Shown: piece after piece, positions 1 through 12,600 of the stretch
How the letters are laid out: the number at the start of each line of letters is the position of its first letter
How positions within the stretch are numbered: the stretch's first letter is position 1
NCBI GenBank assembly: GCA_011087645.1
Contig: JAALLF010000005.1
Location: forward strand, 88,023 to 152,022
DNA length: 64,000 nt
Direction: 5' to 3'
DNA from: Alphaproteobacteria bacterium
GTDB lineage: Bacteria > Pseudomonadota > Alphaproteobacteria > UBA6615
The notes under the pieces: model-generated
Told to the model about the DNA's origin: nothing
Databases searched by the model: none
What the model saw: only the letters and a program-made list of their open reading frames with translations
Translations under genes and position numbers: made by a program

Positions 1-1
1 G

Positions 2-1018
2 GCCTTGCTCGACAAGCGGTTCGTTTTCAAGAACTTCATCGTCGGGCGGACCAATGAGCTGGCCCATGCGGCGGCGCGCCGCGTCGCGGAATCCGACGGG
101 GTGCCGTTCAATCCGCTGTTTCTGTTCGGCGGCGTGGGGCTTGGCAAGACCCATCTCATGCACGCTATCGCCTGGCACATTACCGAGCGAGATCCCTCGC
201 GCCGCGTGTTGTACATGTCGGCTGAGAAGTTTATGTACCAGTTCATTCGCGCGCTGCGTTTCCGCACGACTATGGACTTCAAGGAACAGTTCCGCTCGGT
301 CGACGTATTGATGATCGACGATATCCAATTCATTTGCGGCAAGGATTCTACCCAGGAAGAATTCTTCCATACCTTCAATGCCTTGGTCGACCAGAACCGA
401 CAAATCGTTGTCTCCGCCGATAAGTCCCCATCGGATTTGGACGGTATGGAGGAACGGTTGCGTTCGCGCCTGGGCTGCGGCTTGGTCGCCGATATCCATC
501 CGACCGACTACGAGCTGCGGCTCGGCATCCTGCAGGACAAGGCCGAGCAGTTGGGAGCCCAGCTGCCCGATAAGGTGCTCGAGTTCCTGGCCCATAAGAT
601 CACGGCGAATGTGCGTGAGTTGGAAGGCGCCTTGAACCGCATTGTGGCCCAATCGACTTTGGTCGGCCGACCGGTCACCCTGGAGACCACGCAAGAGGTC
701 TTACGGGACCTGCTGCGGGCGAACGACCGGCGGGTCACTATTGAAGAGATCCAGAAGCGGGTGGCCGAACATTTCAATATCAGGCTGGCGGATATGCATT
801 CCGCGCGGCGCGCCCGCGCCGTCGCCCGGCCGCGTCAGGTTGCGATGTATTTATCGAAACAATTGACCGCCCGATCGTTACCTGAAATCGGCCGGAAATT
901 CGGCGGGCGCGACCATACGACAGTGATGCACGCGGTCAAAAAAGTGGAAGAATTACGCGCCACCGACAACAGTTTTAATGAAGATGTCGAGCTGTTGAAG
1001 CGGATGCTCGAAATTTAG
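2..1018 (+). CDS. dnaA: Chromosomal replication initiator DnaA (5' truncated by window edge)
   Basis: DnaA binds DnaA boxes at oriC and opens the origin when bound to ATP. The visible 338 codons cover the AAA+ domain and the DNA-binding domain. Walker A GGVGLGKT lies near visible residue 42 and Walker [10 protein letters not shown] near 101. The arginine-rich MEERLRSR segment follows, and the C-terminal signature [18 protein letters not shown] ends the protein. Family members are about 450-520 residues, so roughly 120-170 N-terminal residues (domains I-II) lie outside the window. The frame is open from base 2; the TTG at 5 is not a true start. It is followed by dnaN, recF and gyrB, the classical order near many bacterial origins. 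It stops with TAG. Confidence 0.97.
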   Translation, partial: ALLDKRFVFKNFIVGRTNELAHAAARRVAESDGVPFNPLFLFGGVGLGKTHLMHAIAWHITERDPSRRVLYMSAEKFMYQFIRALRFRTTMDFKEQFRSVDVLMIDDIQFICGKDSTQEEFFHTFNALVDQNRQIVVSADKSPSDLDGMEERLRSRLGCGLVADIHPTDYELRLGILQDKAEQLGAQLPDKVLEFLAHKITANVRELEGALNRIVAQSTLVGRPVTLETTQEVLRDLLRANDRRVTIEEIQKRVAEHFNIRLADMHSARRARAVARPRQVAMYLSKQLTARSLPEIGRKFGGRDHTTVMHAVKKVEELRATDNSFNEDVELLKRMLEI

Positions 1019-1360
1019 TCGACGATACTGCGCCAGGGCCGGTGTAACTTGTTGAAATTAAGACACTAATTTGACGCTCCGCAGGCCCGGATTTGGGCCA
1101 AATACAGTGTCGACTCACTGTGATTCTGCTATAGTCAATCGCCGTTTGAAATTGCGTGGTTGCGGCCTGCCATTTGCGGCGGTCACAACGGGTCAATACG
1201 GTCCGCTATAACGTCGGTGCTGTGGGCGAGCCAGCGCATTTTAACGACAAATCGCGGCCAACGTTACGGGAGACCATTTGTTCTCCGCTGACGAACACGC
1301 CCGCTTCCAAAGCGGCCATAGCCGGTTATTGACCGGCGGCCGGCAAAATTTGAGATTGAC
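1019..1360. other. dnaA-dnaN intergenic region
   Basis: This 342-base gap holds no convincing gene on either strand. A possible promoter is a TATAGT at 1130-1135 with a weak TGTCGA 16 bases upstream at 1108-1113, which could drive dnaN. A short inverted pair GGCCC/GGGCC occurs near 1084-1099 but has no T run after it. I see no clear DnaA box (TTATCCACA-like) or AT-rich unwinding stretch, so there is no support for placing oriC here. Confidence 0.4.
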
Positions 1361-2479
1361 ATGAAGCTGACGATCGAACGGTCTACCCTTTTAAAAGCTT
1401 TGGCGCATGTGCAGAGCGTTGTCGAGCGCCGCAATACGATACCGATACTGGCCAATGTGTTGCTCGACGCCAGTGACGGCACGTTGACGCTGACCGCCAC
1501 CGATATGGATTTGGCGATCACCGAAAAGGTGGACGCCGATGTCAGCCAGGCGGGAGCGAGCACGGCGCCGGCGCATACATTCTACGATATTGTGCGCAAA
1601 CTGCCCGATGGCGCCCAAGTGGAAGTGGAAACCGACGCCGCGGCCAGTCAGTTACTGTTGCGAGCCGGCCGGTCCCGGTTCAGTTTGAGCACCCTGCCCA
1701 TCGAAGATTTCCCGGTGTTGAGCGGCGGCGATCTACCGGTCGCCTTTTCGCTAACGGCCGACGAATTGCGCGCGGTCATCGACCGGACGCGATTTGCCAT
1801 CTCGACCGAGGAAACTCGCTATTATTTGAATGGCATCTATCTGCACGCGGTCGAGGCGGACGGCGAGCATTTTCTGCGGGCGGTCGCCACCGACGGCCAC
1901 CGATTGGCGCGGGTTGAGACCGCGTTGCCGGCCGGCGCGGAAGGTATGCCGGGCGTTATCGCGCCGCGCAAGGCGATCGCTGAAGTGCGCAAATTGATCG
2001 ACGAGACCACCAACCCGGTGGAAGTCGCCCTGAGCGATACCAGGATGCGGCTGGAATTCGATGGCATCGTCCTGACCTCGAAGCTGATCGACGGCACATT
2101 CCCCGATTACGAGCGTGTTATTCCCACCGACAACGATAAGGTTTTGGTCGTCGATAGCGGTGTTTTTGCCGCCGCGGTTGATCGCGTTTCGACGATTTCA
2201 TCGGAAAAAAGCCGCTCCATTAAGCTCGCTGTTAATCCGGGCTCGCTCACCTTGTCGGCGACCAGCACCGAGAACGGCAGCGCGACAGAGGAGCTTGAGG
2301 TCGGCTATTCCGATAGTGGTTTGGAAATCGGCTTTAATTCCAAATACCTCCTCGACATCACGTCTCAAATCGAAGGCGATGAGGCCCAGTTTATCCTCGC
2401 CGACCCGGCATCGCCGACGATCGTGCGCGATACCGCCGACGATCGGGCGTTATACGTTCTCATGCCGATGCGCGTGTGA
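1361..2479 (+). CDS. dnaN: DNA polymerase III subunit beta (sliding clamp)
   Basis: This encodes the ring-shaped processivity clamp that tethers DNA polymerase III and repair polymerases to DNA. The 372 residues match the usual 365-375. The N-terminus MKLTIERSTLLKALAHVQ, the internal LNGIYLHAV and ATDGHRLA segments, and the C-terminal YVLMPMRV are family hallmarks; the last forms part of the partner-binding pocket. The ATG start at 1361 follows a 342-base gap after dnaA. The stop overlaps the upstream extension of the recF frame, and the gene sits in the dnaA-dnaN-recF-gyrB block. Confidence 0.97.
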   Translation: MKLTIERSTLLKALAHVQSVVERRNTIPILANVLLDASDGTLTLTATDMDLAITEKVDADVSQAGASTAPAHTFYDIVRKLPDGAQVEVETDAAASQLLLRAGRSRFSLSTLPIEDFPVLSGGDLPVAFSLTADELRAVIDRTRFAISTEETRYYLNGIYLHAVEADGEHFLRAVATDGHRLARVETALPAGAEGMPGVIAPRKAIAEVRKLIDETTNPVEVALSDTRMRLEFDGIVLTSKLIDGTFPDYERVIPTDNDKVLVVDSGVFAAAVDRVSTISSEKSRSIKLAVNPGSLTLSATSTENGSATEELEVGYSDSGLEIGFNSKYLLDITSQIEGDEAQFILADPASPTIVRDTADDRALYVLMPMRV

Positions 2480-2559
2480 ACGGCACGGCTCTCAGACGCG
2501 TTGACGATATCCTGCAGGGCGCCCCTCTGCCGGTGGCAGCCGGACTGCGTACAAATGCC

Positions 2560-6251
<3,692 letters not shown>

Positions 6252-6292
6252 TCGCCCTATTTTGACCACTGACGGCGAGTAATCGAGCGCTG

Positions 6293-8200
6293 ATGGCCAA
6301 ACGCGCGACCAGCAAACCGAAAAGCAAGGCGAAGCCGAAACGCTCCTCCAGAGCATCCGGCAAGAAAACCGCGCGCGCTAAAAAATCACGCAAGCCCCTC
6401 CTATTGCTGCTCAAATGGAGCCTGGTGGCGACGATTTGGGGCACTGTCATCCTCGGCGTGCTCGTTGCCTGGTTTGCCTGGGGGTTGCCCTCGATCGATG
6501 GGCTCGAACCGACAGCGGCGCAAACCCGGCGGCCCGGCGTTGTTTTGCGCGACACCAATGGTGGCCGCCTGGCGTCTTATGGCGATCTTTATGGGCGCCG
6601 TTTGGGTGCGCGCGAGCTGCCGCCGCATCTCATACAGGCTGTTGTCGCCATCGAAGACCGGCGGTTTTTTGAACATCCCGGCTTCGATGGTCGCGGCGTA
6701 CTGCGCGCCATGTTGGTCAATTTGCGTGAAGGCCGGTTTGTACAGGGCGGATCGACGCTGACGCAGCAGTTGGCGAAGAACCTGTTTCTCACGCCCGAAC
6801 GTTCGATCCAGCGCAAGGTGAAGGAGCTGATTTTGGCCCTGTCGCTGGAGCGGCGTTTCGAGAAAGAAGATCTGCTCTCGATCTATCTCAACCGGGTGTA
6901 TCTGGGGTCGGGCACCTACGGCGTTGAAGCCGCTGCGCAGCGTTATTTTGGCATATCGGCGCGTGACATCGATGTTTATCAGGCCGCCCTCCTGGCTGGC
7001 CTGCTGCGCGCGCCGTCGCGCCTCAATCCCGCCCACGATCTCGCGGCGGCGCGCCAACGCACCGACACTGTCTTAAACGCCATGGTCGAGGCCGGGTTCG
7101 TGACCAATGCCGAGGCGCGCGATCTCAAGCGCCGTGGAGCCCTGGCGCAGCTCCGGCGCGCCGATGCGCAAGCGGCGGCCGCCGGCGGCGCAGATTCGGG
7201 CGCGAGCCGGCGTTACTTCGCCGATTGGGTGCTCGGCCAGGCTGCCGGCATCGCCGGTCGCAGCAACGCCGATTTACAGGTCGAGACGACGCTGTCGCCG
7301 CGCCTGCAGGGCCTTGCGGCGCGGGTTATCGGCAAGGTCGATACGGGCGGCGCCCAGGTGGCGTTGGTCGCCATGACCCCGCGCGGCGAGGTTTGCGCCA
7401 TGGTTGGCGGTCGCAATTACGCTAAAAGCCAATTCAATCGGGCCACTCAGGCATTGCGCCAACCGGGCTCCGCCTTCAAGCCGATGGTCTACCTTCCGGC
7501 CCTTGAAGCCGGGATGACACCGGACACACCGGTTCTCGACGCGCCGATCACCATCGATGGTTGGACGCCGCGTAACTTTTCTGGCGACTTCCATGGCGAA
7601 GTCACCCTGCGCGAGGCGGTCGCCCGGTCGTTCAACACCACGGCGGTGCGCGTCGCCGAAGATATCGGCCGCGACAATGTATTGCAGGCGGCCCGACGGC
7701 TCGGCATTACCTCTGAACTCACCGGCCATCCGTCGGTGTCCCTCGGCGCTGGCGAAGTGACCTTGCTCGAACTGACCGCGGCTTATGCGGTGTTCGCCAA
7801 TGGCGGCGCCGCGGTCTCCCCCTTTGGCCTCGTCGAGGTGCGGGCTGGCGACGATGTTCTGTTTCGCCACCGCCGCCGCGCGGATAACCAGATCGTGGCG
7901 TCAGAACATGTGGCGGCGATGGATCATTTGCTGCGTGCCGTCGTCGATTGGGGGACCGGACGCGCTGCCGCGTTTGGACGTTCGGCGGCGGGCAAGACCG
8001 GCACCAGCCAAGGGTCTCGCGACGCCTGGTTCATCGGCTATACAGACAGGCTGGTGACCGGGGTATGGATCGGCAACGACGACAGTAGCCCCATGGGCCA
8101 AATAAACCAGCGGTCGATGGCGGGGGGCGGCGTGCCGGCGGACATTTGGCGGGAGTTCATGCGTGCCGCCCATGAATCGCCAGCGCGCGGTTGCCGTTAA
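6293..8200 (+). CDS. Class A penicillin-binding protein (PBP1A/1C family)
   Basis: This is a bifunctional peptidoglycan synthase acting in the periplasm. A basic cytoplasmic tail (residues 1-34, very Lys/Arg rich) precedes one membrane anchor (about 35-65). The GT51 glycosyltransferase shows EDRRFFEHPGFD with catalytic Glu121 and QGGSTLTQQLAKN at 151-163. The transpeptidase has all three motifs: S393-A-F-K396, S446-F-N448 and K568-T-G570. At 635 residues it is shorter than E. coli PBP1a and lacks its OB-like insertion. The ATG at 6293 sits 41 bases after gyrB. Its 3' end overlaps the convergent TauE/SafE gene by four bases. Confidence 0.93.
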   Translation: MAKRATSKPKSKAKPKRSSRASGKKTARAKKSRKPLLLLLKWSLVATIWGTVILGVLVAWFAWGLPSIDGLEPTAAQTRRPGVVLRDTNGGRLASYGDLYGRRLGARELPPHLIQAVVAIEDRRFFEHPGFDGRGVLRAMLVNLREGRFVQGGSTLTQQLAKNLFLTPERSIQRKVKELILALSLERRFEKEDLLSIYLNRVYLGSGTYGVEAAAQRYFGISARDIDVYQAALLAGLLRAPSRLNPAHDLAAARQRTDTVLNAMVEAGFVTNAEARDLKRRGALAQLRRADAQAAAAGGADSGASRRYFADWVLGQAAGIAGRSNADLQVETTLSPRLQGLAARVIGKVDTGGAQVALVAMTPRGEVCAMVGGRNYAKSQFNRATQALRQPGSAFKPMVYLPALEAGMTPDTPVLDAPITIDGWTPRNFSGDFHGEVTLREAVARSFNTTAVRVAEDIGRDNVLQAARRLGITSELTGHPSVSLGAGEVTLLELTAAYAVFANGGAAVSPFGLVEVRAGDDVLFRHRRRADNQIVASEHVAAMDHLLRAVVDWGTGRAAAFGRSAAGKTGTSQGSRDAWFIGYTDRLVTGVWIGNDDSSPMGQINQRSMAGGGVPADIWREFMRAAHESPARGCR

Positions 8201-8952
8201 GCGAGTATCACGTATGTCGCGGAAACCGCCAGGACCGTCAGGGCGATATTCCGAAAGGTGCGCTCAGAGGCGAAGGGAAACAGTTTGGCTCCGACGAAAA
8301 TACCGACGATGAAGGGCACCATCATGAACCCGGTGCGCCACAAGACCGTTGAGCCGAACAGGCCAATAATACCAAAACTTATCGCCATCCCGATCAACAC
8401 GATGGTGAAATAACCGATCATGTTGGCCCGCAACACGATGGGTTGGTCGTTGCCCGCCATCAAATAGAGGATCACCGGCGGCCCGCCGATGCCGGTGGCG
8501 CCCGATAGAAGACCGCTAACGGCGCCAACTCCGGTACTGATGAGCGGCGTCCGCTGGCCTTTGTAGCGCCAGCCCGACCAAAGAGTGACGACTAGAATCA
8601 ATACCGCTGCGGCGACCGCGCGGCGCACCACGTCATCGGGCAGCGACACAAGCAGAAAGGACCCGGCGGGAATAAGGATCAGGGCCGGAATGCCCATCAG
8701 CCACACGGTTCGCCAGTTCGCGTGGGGGATCGCCCGCGGGGTCAATTGTATGGCCGGCACGAACTCGACCAGAGCGGCCACAGGAACGCCGATTGTCGGT
8801 CCCCACAACAGGCTCAACACCGGCGCGTTGATCATTGCCGAGCCGAAGCCTGAAAAACCGCGAATGAGACCGGCGGCCAAAACCGCGGCGGCGGCGACCG
8901 CCAGGTCGAGTCCCCATACGCCGGAGGGTACCAAGTCGAACAGCGAGTCCAT
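8197..8952 (-). CDS. TauE/SafE (TSUP) family membrane permease
   Basis: The 251-residue polytopic protein has the TSUP layout, with an N-terminal half AGLIRGFSGFGSAMINAP and a repeated C-terminal motif GLLSGATGIGGPPVILYLM. Family members export or import sulfite, sulfoacetate, taurine-derived sulfonates or other small organic anions across the inner membrane. The substrate cannot be read from the sequence. It starts one base after the stop of a YnjD-like ABC ATPase, so the two are almost certainly co-transcribed. No sulfonate-degradation gene is nearby. Confidence 0.9.
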   Translation of the reverse strand: MDSLFDLVPSGVWGLDLAVAAAAVLAAGLIRGFSGFGSAMINAPVLSLLWGPTIGVPVAALVEFVPAIQLTPRAIPHANWRTVWLMGIPALILIPAGSFLLVSLPDDVVRRAVAAAVLILVVTLWSGWRYKGQRTPLISTGVGAVSGLLSGATGIGGPPVILYLMAGNDQPIVLRANMIGYFTIVLIGMAISFGIIGLFGSTVLWRTGFMMVPFIVGIFVGAKLFPFASERTFRNIALTVLAVSATYVILA

Positions 8953-8953
8953 C

Positions 8954-9619
8954 TTAAATCAACTCGATTACTGGACCGGCGGCAGCCTCGGCGTCGCTGG
9001 GATCGTGGGTCACCAATAAGGTGGGCATGCGATTATCGCGCGCATGCGCGAAAACGAAGCTGCGAAACCGGTCGCGTAGATCCACATCAAGTTTGGAAAA
9101 GGGTTCGTCGAGCAACAGCGCACGCGGCTGGGACAATAGGGTGCGCATGACCGCGACCCGGCCGCGCTGGCCCCCGGATAACGTGTCGGGATCGCGCTCA
9201 GCCATGCCTTCCAAGCCAGCCTCGACGAGCGCGGCGTTGACCCGCGCGCGGCGTTCGTCGCGGCCGGTGACCCCGGGTGGTAGTCCGAAGGACAGGTTCT
9301 CGCCGACCGACATATGAGGAAATAGCAAATCGTCTTGGAACAAAATACCCACATGGCGCTGTTCGGGCGGCAGGCCGTCGAGGGTCGCGCCATCGAGGCG
9401 CGCCTCGCCGGTCGCGGCGAAGACCGGCGCCAGGGTGCCGCAGATGAAGGCCAGAAGCGAAGACTTGCCGCAACCGCTGGGACCCATGATGGTCACCACG
9501 TCGCCGGCCGGCACGGCGACGTCCAATTTCTCGAACAGGCGTACACCATCCAGCGTCAAGCAGACGCCGCAAAGTTCCAGCAGTCCGGCGGGACCGGTGT
9601 TTCTATCTGCGTCGATCAT
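8954..9619 (-). CDS. YnjD-like ABC transporter ATP-binding protein
   Basis: This is a single ABC ATPase of about 221 residues. It has Walker A GPSGCGKSS, Q-loop LFQDDLLFPHMSVGEN, signature LSGGQRGRVAVMR, Walker B ALLLDEPFSKLD and H-loop LVTHD. The overall sequence resembles E. coli YnjD, whose YnjBCD system is a poorly characterised importer related to thiamine-type transporters. The frame is open up to 9685, but the ATG at 9619 fits the family N-terminus and avoids deep overlap with the divergent EamA gene. No ABC permease or periplasmic binding protein is adjacent; the only partner is the TSUP permease downstream. Confidence 0.88.
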   Translation of the reverse strand: MIDADRNTGPAGLLELCGVCLTLDGVRLFEKLDVAVPAGDVVTIMGPSGCGKSSLLAFICGTLAPVFAATGEARLDGATLDGLPPEQRHVGILFQDDLLFPHMSVGENLSFGLPPGVTGRDERRARVNAALVEAGLEGMAERDPDTLSGGQRGRVAVMRTLLSQPRALLLDEPFSKLDVDLRDRFRSFVFAHARDNRMPTLLVTHDPSDAEAAAGPVIELI

Positions 9620-9735
9620 GGACTGATTGGTGTGCCCCAGATGGGAGAGCTTGTGTGAAAAATACCCGTGAATGCTGATTGGCACATTACGGGCGCTTAT
9701 GCCACCCTGTCACACCGTCCGAGGAACTGCGATCA

Positions 9736-10671
9736 ATGACCGATATCACCGCTGCCAAACCGGCGCTCCGCTGGCTGCCGTTACTCCTGTTGGTTGTGCT
9801 CGGGGCGCTGTGGGGCGGCAATCCGTCATTTTCGAAAGCGCTGGCGATCGCTGGCGTGTCGCCCTTCTCGGTGGTGTTTTGGCAGACATCAGGCGCCGGA
9901 ATATTGTTGTTAGGGGTATGCCTGCTGCGACGCACATCGCTCAAATTCAGCGCCAAGCATCTGATTTACTTTGCCTTTATGGGTGTGGTCGGGATCGATG
10001 TGTCCTATGTCACCTTGGTGTTTACGGTCGAGCAGCTATCCGCCGGCTACGTCTCGGTATTGATCCTATTCTCACCCATGCTCACCTACACCATCGCGTT
10101 ATTTCTACGGATGGAGCCCCTGGTGACGATCCGTGCCGTTGGCATTGTCGTTGGTCTGGCCGGCGCCGGCGTTTTGGTTATTCCCGAGGGCAGCTTGCCG
10201 TCGCGTGATTTATTGCCGCTGGCGTTGTTGGCTTTCATCACGCCCTTGGGTTACGCCGCCGCCAATGTCTTCGCCGATATCGCCCGGCCGCCGAATACCG
10301 ACAATGTGGCGCTGGCGATGGGCACCATGTTTGCCGCAGCGAGCGGCGCGCTGGTCGGCAGCCTGATCGACAATAGCTTCTATCCGGCTTGGCAGAATTT
10401 CGGTCATGCGGAGATGGTCCTTGCCGGCTTCGCGCTGGCGACATCAATCGCCTTTTTGATCTTCTATGCGATCATCAAAATGGCGGGCGCGGTGTACTTG
10501 GGACAGGTCGGCTACCTGGCGACCTTGTTCGGCGTTGCGTGGGGCATTCTGTTCTTCGCTGAAAAGCCCAGCGCCTGGCTGTGGCTGGCCGCCCTATTGG
10601 TTGCGGGCGGGGTGGCGCTGGTTAATCTCGGTAAGCCAAAACCGGTGACGAACAAAGGTGATGGCGCTTGA
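9736..10671 (+). CDS. EamA/DMT family transporter (first of a tandem pair)
   Basis: The 311-residue integral membrane protein has two EamA repeats of about five segments each. The opening LGALWGGNPSFSKALAIAG and the second-half PLGYAAANVFADIARP are typical of drug/metabolite transporters, which move amino acids, nucleotides or other small metabolites. A GAGGAA ribosome-binding site at 9720-9725 supports the ATG at 9736 rather than the upstream in-frame 9679. It is clearly paralogous to the next gene, with shared motifs such as VFWQT, LVIP-GSLPS and LAMGTMFAA. The substrate is unknown. Confidence 0.9.
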   Translation: MTDITAAKPALRWLPLLLLVVLGALWGGNPSFSKALAIAGVSPFSVVFWQTSGAGILLLGVCLLRRTSLKFSAKHLIYFAFMGVVGIDVSYVTLVFTVEQLSAGYVSVLILFSPMLTYTIALFLRMEPLVTIRAVGIVVGLAGAGVLVIPEGSLPSRDLLPLALLAFITPLGYAAANVFADIARPPNTDNVALAMGTMFAAASGALVGSLIDNSFYPAWQNFGHAEMVLAGFALATSIAFLIFYAIIKMAGAVYLGQVGYLATLFGVAWGILFFAEKPSAWLWLAALLVAGGVALVNLGKPKPVTNKGDGA

Positions 10672-10711
10672 CCGGGCTCGCTGAAACGCATTTGTCTAGG
10701 ACGGTCGAACA

Positions 10712-11662
10712 ATGACCACAGGCCCGCAAGCGGCACCGCGCCCGACCGCGCCGTTTTTACCGATCTTCCTGCTTTTGGTGCTCGGGTCCCTTTGGGGTCT
10801 CAGCCCGGCTTTCACCAAGTTCCTCGCCTTGGAAGGCCTGCCGCCGGCCGGCGTTGTTTTCTGGCAGACGCTCATCGCCGGTATCGGCCTGTTCATCATG
10901 TGCCGCATACGCCGTGTGAAGATCGGTTTGGACGTCAAGCATCTGCGTTTCTTTGTGGTCATGGGGGCGGCCGGCATTGCGCTGCCCAACACCAACATGG
11001 TTTTCGTCGTCGGCCATATTCCGGCCGGCCTGATGTCGGTGATCATCGTGACGGCGCCGGTGATTACCTATGTGGTCGCCGTGATGATCCGACTGGAAGT
11101 GCTTGATATTCGTCGTGCCGCCGGGGTTTTGCTGGGGCTTATCGGGGTCGGCTTCCTGGTGATACCCCAGGGTAGCCTGCCGTCGCCGGAAATGCTGCCC
11201 TTCGCCCTGCTCGCTTTCACCACGCCCATTGCCTGGGCGTTGACCAATGTATACGCCGAAACCGCGCGTCCCAGCGGCGCCGACCCCATGGTACTGGCCA
11301 TGGGAACCATGTTCGCCGCGGCGCTGACCGCGTTGATTGCGTCCTTGGCGACCGGCTCGTTCCATCCGATCTGGCGCGATTTCGATATCGGCGAGCAGGC
11401 ACTCATCGCTTATGGGTTGGTGACGGTCGCGACATTCTTTTTATATTTCACCGTGGTGGCCTTGGCTGGCGCGGTTTATCTGGCCCAGGTCGGCTATATC
11501 ACCACGCTTATGGGCCTCGGCTGGGGCGCCTGGTTCTATGGCGAGGAGCCCAGCGCCTGGGTGTGGCTGGCGGTCGTGCTGGTATTGGCCGGGCTTACGC
11601 TTGTTAATCTGGGTAAGCGGCGGCAGGACCGTGTGAAAAGCGAGGCTTTGCCCGAAGAATAG
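10712..11662 (+). CDS. EamA/DMT family transporter (second of a tandem pair)
   Basis: The 316-residue protein has the same two-repeat EamA architecture as its upstream neighbour, 40 bases away. Conserved landmarks include LGSLWGLSPAFTKFLALEG, VFWQT, FLVIPQGSLPS and LAMGTMFAAALTALIASL. The pair most likely arose by tandem duplication and then diverged substantially. EamA proteins work as homodimers or sometimes as paired heterodimers, so the two could form one transporter; this is inference. An amidohydrolase gene follows 32 bases downstream in the same direction, which suggests a link between uptake and catabolism. Confidence 0.9.
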   Translation: MTTGPQAAPRPTAPFLPIFLLLVLGSLWGLSPAFTKFLALEGLPPAGVVFWQTLIAGIGLFIMCRIRRVKIGLDVKHLRFFVVMGAAGIALPNTNMVFVVGHIPAGLMSVIIVTAPVITYVVAVMIRLEVLDIRRAAGVLLGLIGVGFLVIPQGSLPSPEMLPFALLAFTTPIAWALTNVYAETARPSGADPMVLAMGTMFAAALTALIASLATGSFHPIWRDFDIGEQALIAYGLVTVATFFLYFTVVALAGAVYLAQVGYITTLMGLGWGAWFYGEEPSAWVWLAVVLVLAGLTLVNLGKRRQDRVKSEALPEE

Positions 11663-11694
11663 CTGTAACAATTATAATAAGAACAGGAGGGATC

Positions 11695-12600
11695 ATGTAC
11701 GACGGACCTGTCATCGATACCCATCATCACCTCTGGGAAGTCCGCAATTACCCGTGGCTGATGGCGCCGCCGTCGCCGAAAATCTTCGGTGATTCCTATG
11801 AATTGCTGCGCCAGGACTATCTGATCGACGATCTGATAGAAGATTTTGGCGACCATAATGTCGTCAAATCGGTCCATGTGCAGGCCCATTACGACCCGTC
11901 CAATCACGTCGGCGAAACCCAGTGGCTGCAAGGTGTGGCGGACAAATTCGGTTTCCCTCATGGCATTGCGGGTCACGCGAAACTCTCCGACCCGGAAGTG
12001 GAGGCGATGATTGCCGCCCACTGTGCCTACCCCAATTTCCGCGCCATCCGCGACGTAGTCTATTGGCAGGAAGATGATCCGACCCGCCAGGCCGTCGACC
12101 GGCCCGATTTCTGCCTCAGCGTGGAATATCGCCGCGGCGTCGCCCTTTTGGGGCAATATGGATTGAGCCTGGAGTTACAGGGCTATTCCAACCAGTTCGA
12201 TTATTTCGCCGAACTGGTCGGCGATAATTCGGGCATGAATTTCTGCCTCATGCATGGCGGCATGTTGACCAGTGACGACGACGCCACCTTCGACGCTTGG
12301 CATCGCGCGCTAGAGGTGTTGGTGCCGTTCGACAATCTCTTCGTGAAATGCTCCGGCGCCAATACCTATAGCCCCATCGGTACGGCGCGGACGCCGGAAC
12401 AGGTTGACCGGCAATACACCGCGCTGTTGGATTTGTTCGGCGCCGATCGCTGCTTTTTCGGCAGCAACTTCCCGGTCGAGAAACTCAATGCCAGCTTCGA
12501 CCAGGTGATGGCCAATTGCTGGGCGGCGCTGGCGTCGCGCACGCCCGACGAGCAGCGCGCCTTCTTCCACGACACCGCCGAACGGTTTTACCGCCTCTAA
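11695..12600 (+). CDS. Amidohydrolase family 2 protein (lactonase/decarboxylase-type TIM barrel)
   Basis: This is a 301-residue metal-dependent hydrolase fold of the amidohydrolase-2 group, which includes 2-pyrone-4,6-dicarboxylate lactonase and sugar lactonases. The N-terminal metal motif is VIDTHHHLW. A later histidine sits in FCLMHGGML. The C-terminal FFGSNFPVEKL corresponds to the GSDWPV motif, with Asn where many members have the catalytic Asp; several subgroups of the family share this GSNFPV form. A strong AGGAGG at 11685-11690 fixes the ATG at 11695. It follows two EamA transporters and converges, with a four-base overlap, on a DapA-like aldolase. The substrate is unknown. Confidence 0.85.
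   Translation: MYDGPVIDTHHHLWEVRNYPWLMAPPSPKIFGDSYELLRQDYLIDDLIEDFGDHNVVKSVHVQAHYDPSNHVGETQWLQGVADKFGFPHGIAGHAKLSDPEVEAMIAAHCAYPNFRAIRDVVYWQEDDPTRQAVDRPDFCLSVEYRRGVALLGQYGLSLELQGYSNQFDYFAELVGDNSGMNFCLMHGGMLTSDDDATFDAWHRALEVLVPFDNLFVKCSGANTYSPIGTARTPEQVDRQYTALLDLFGADRCFFGSNFPVEKLNASFDQVMANCWAALASRTPDEQRAFFHDTAERFYRL

Noticed and set aside
1019..1360. Replication origin between dnaA and dnaN
   Set aside because: No convincing DnaA boxes or AT-rich unwinding element, although the gene order is origin-like.
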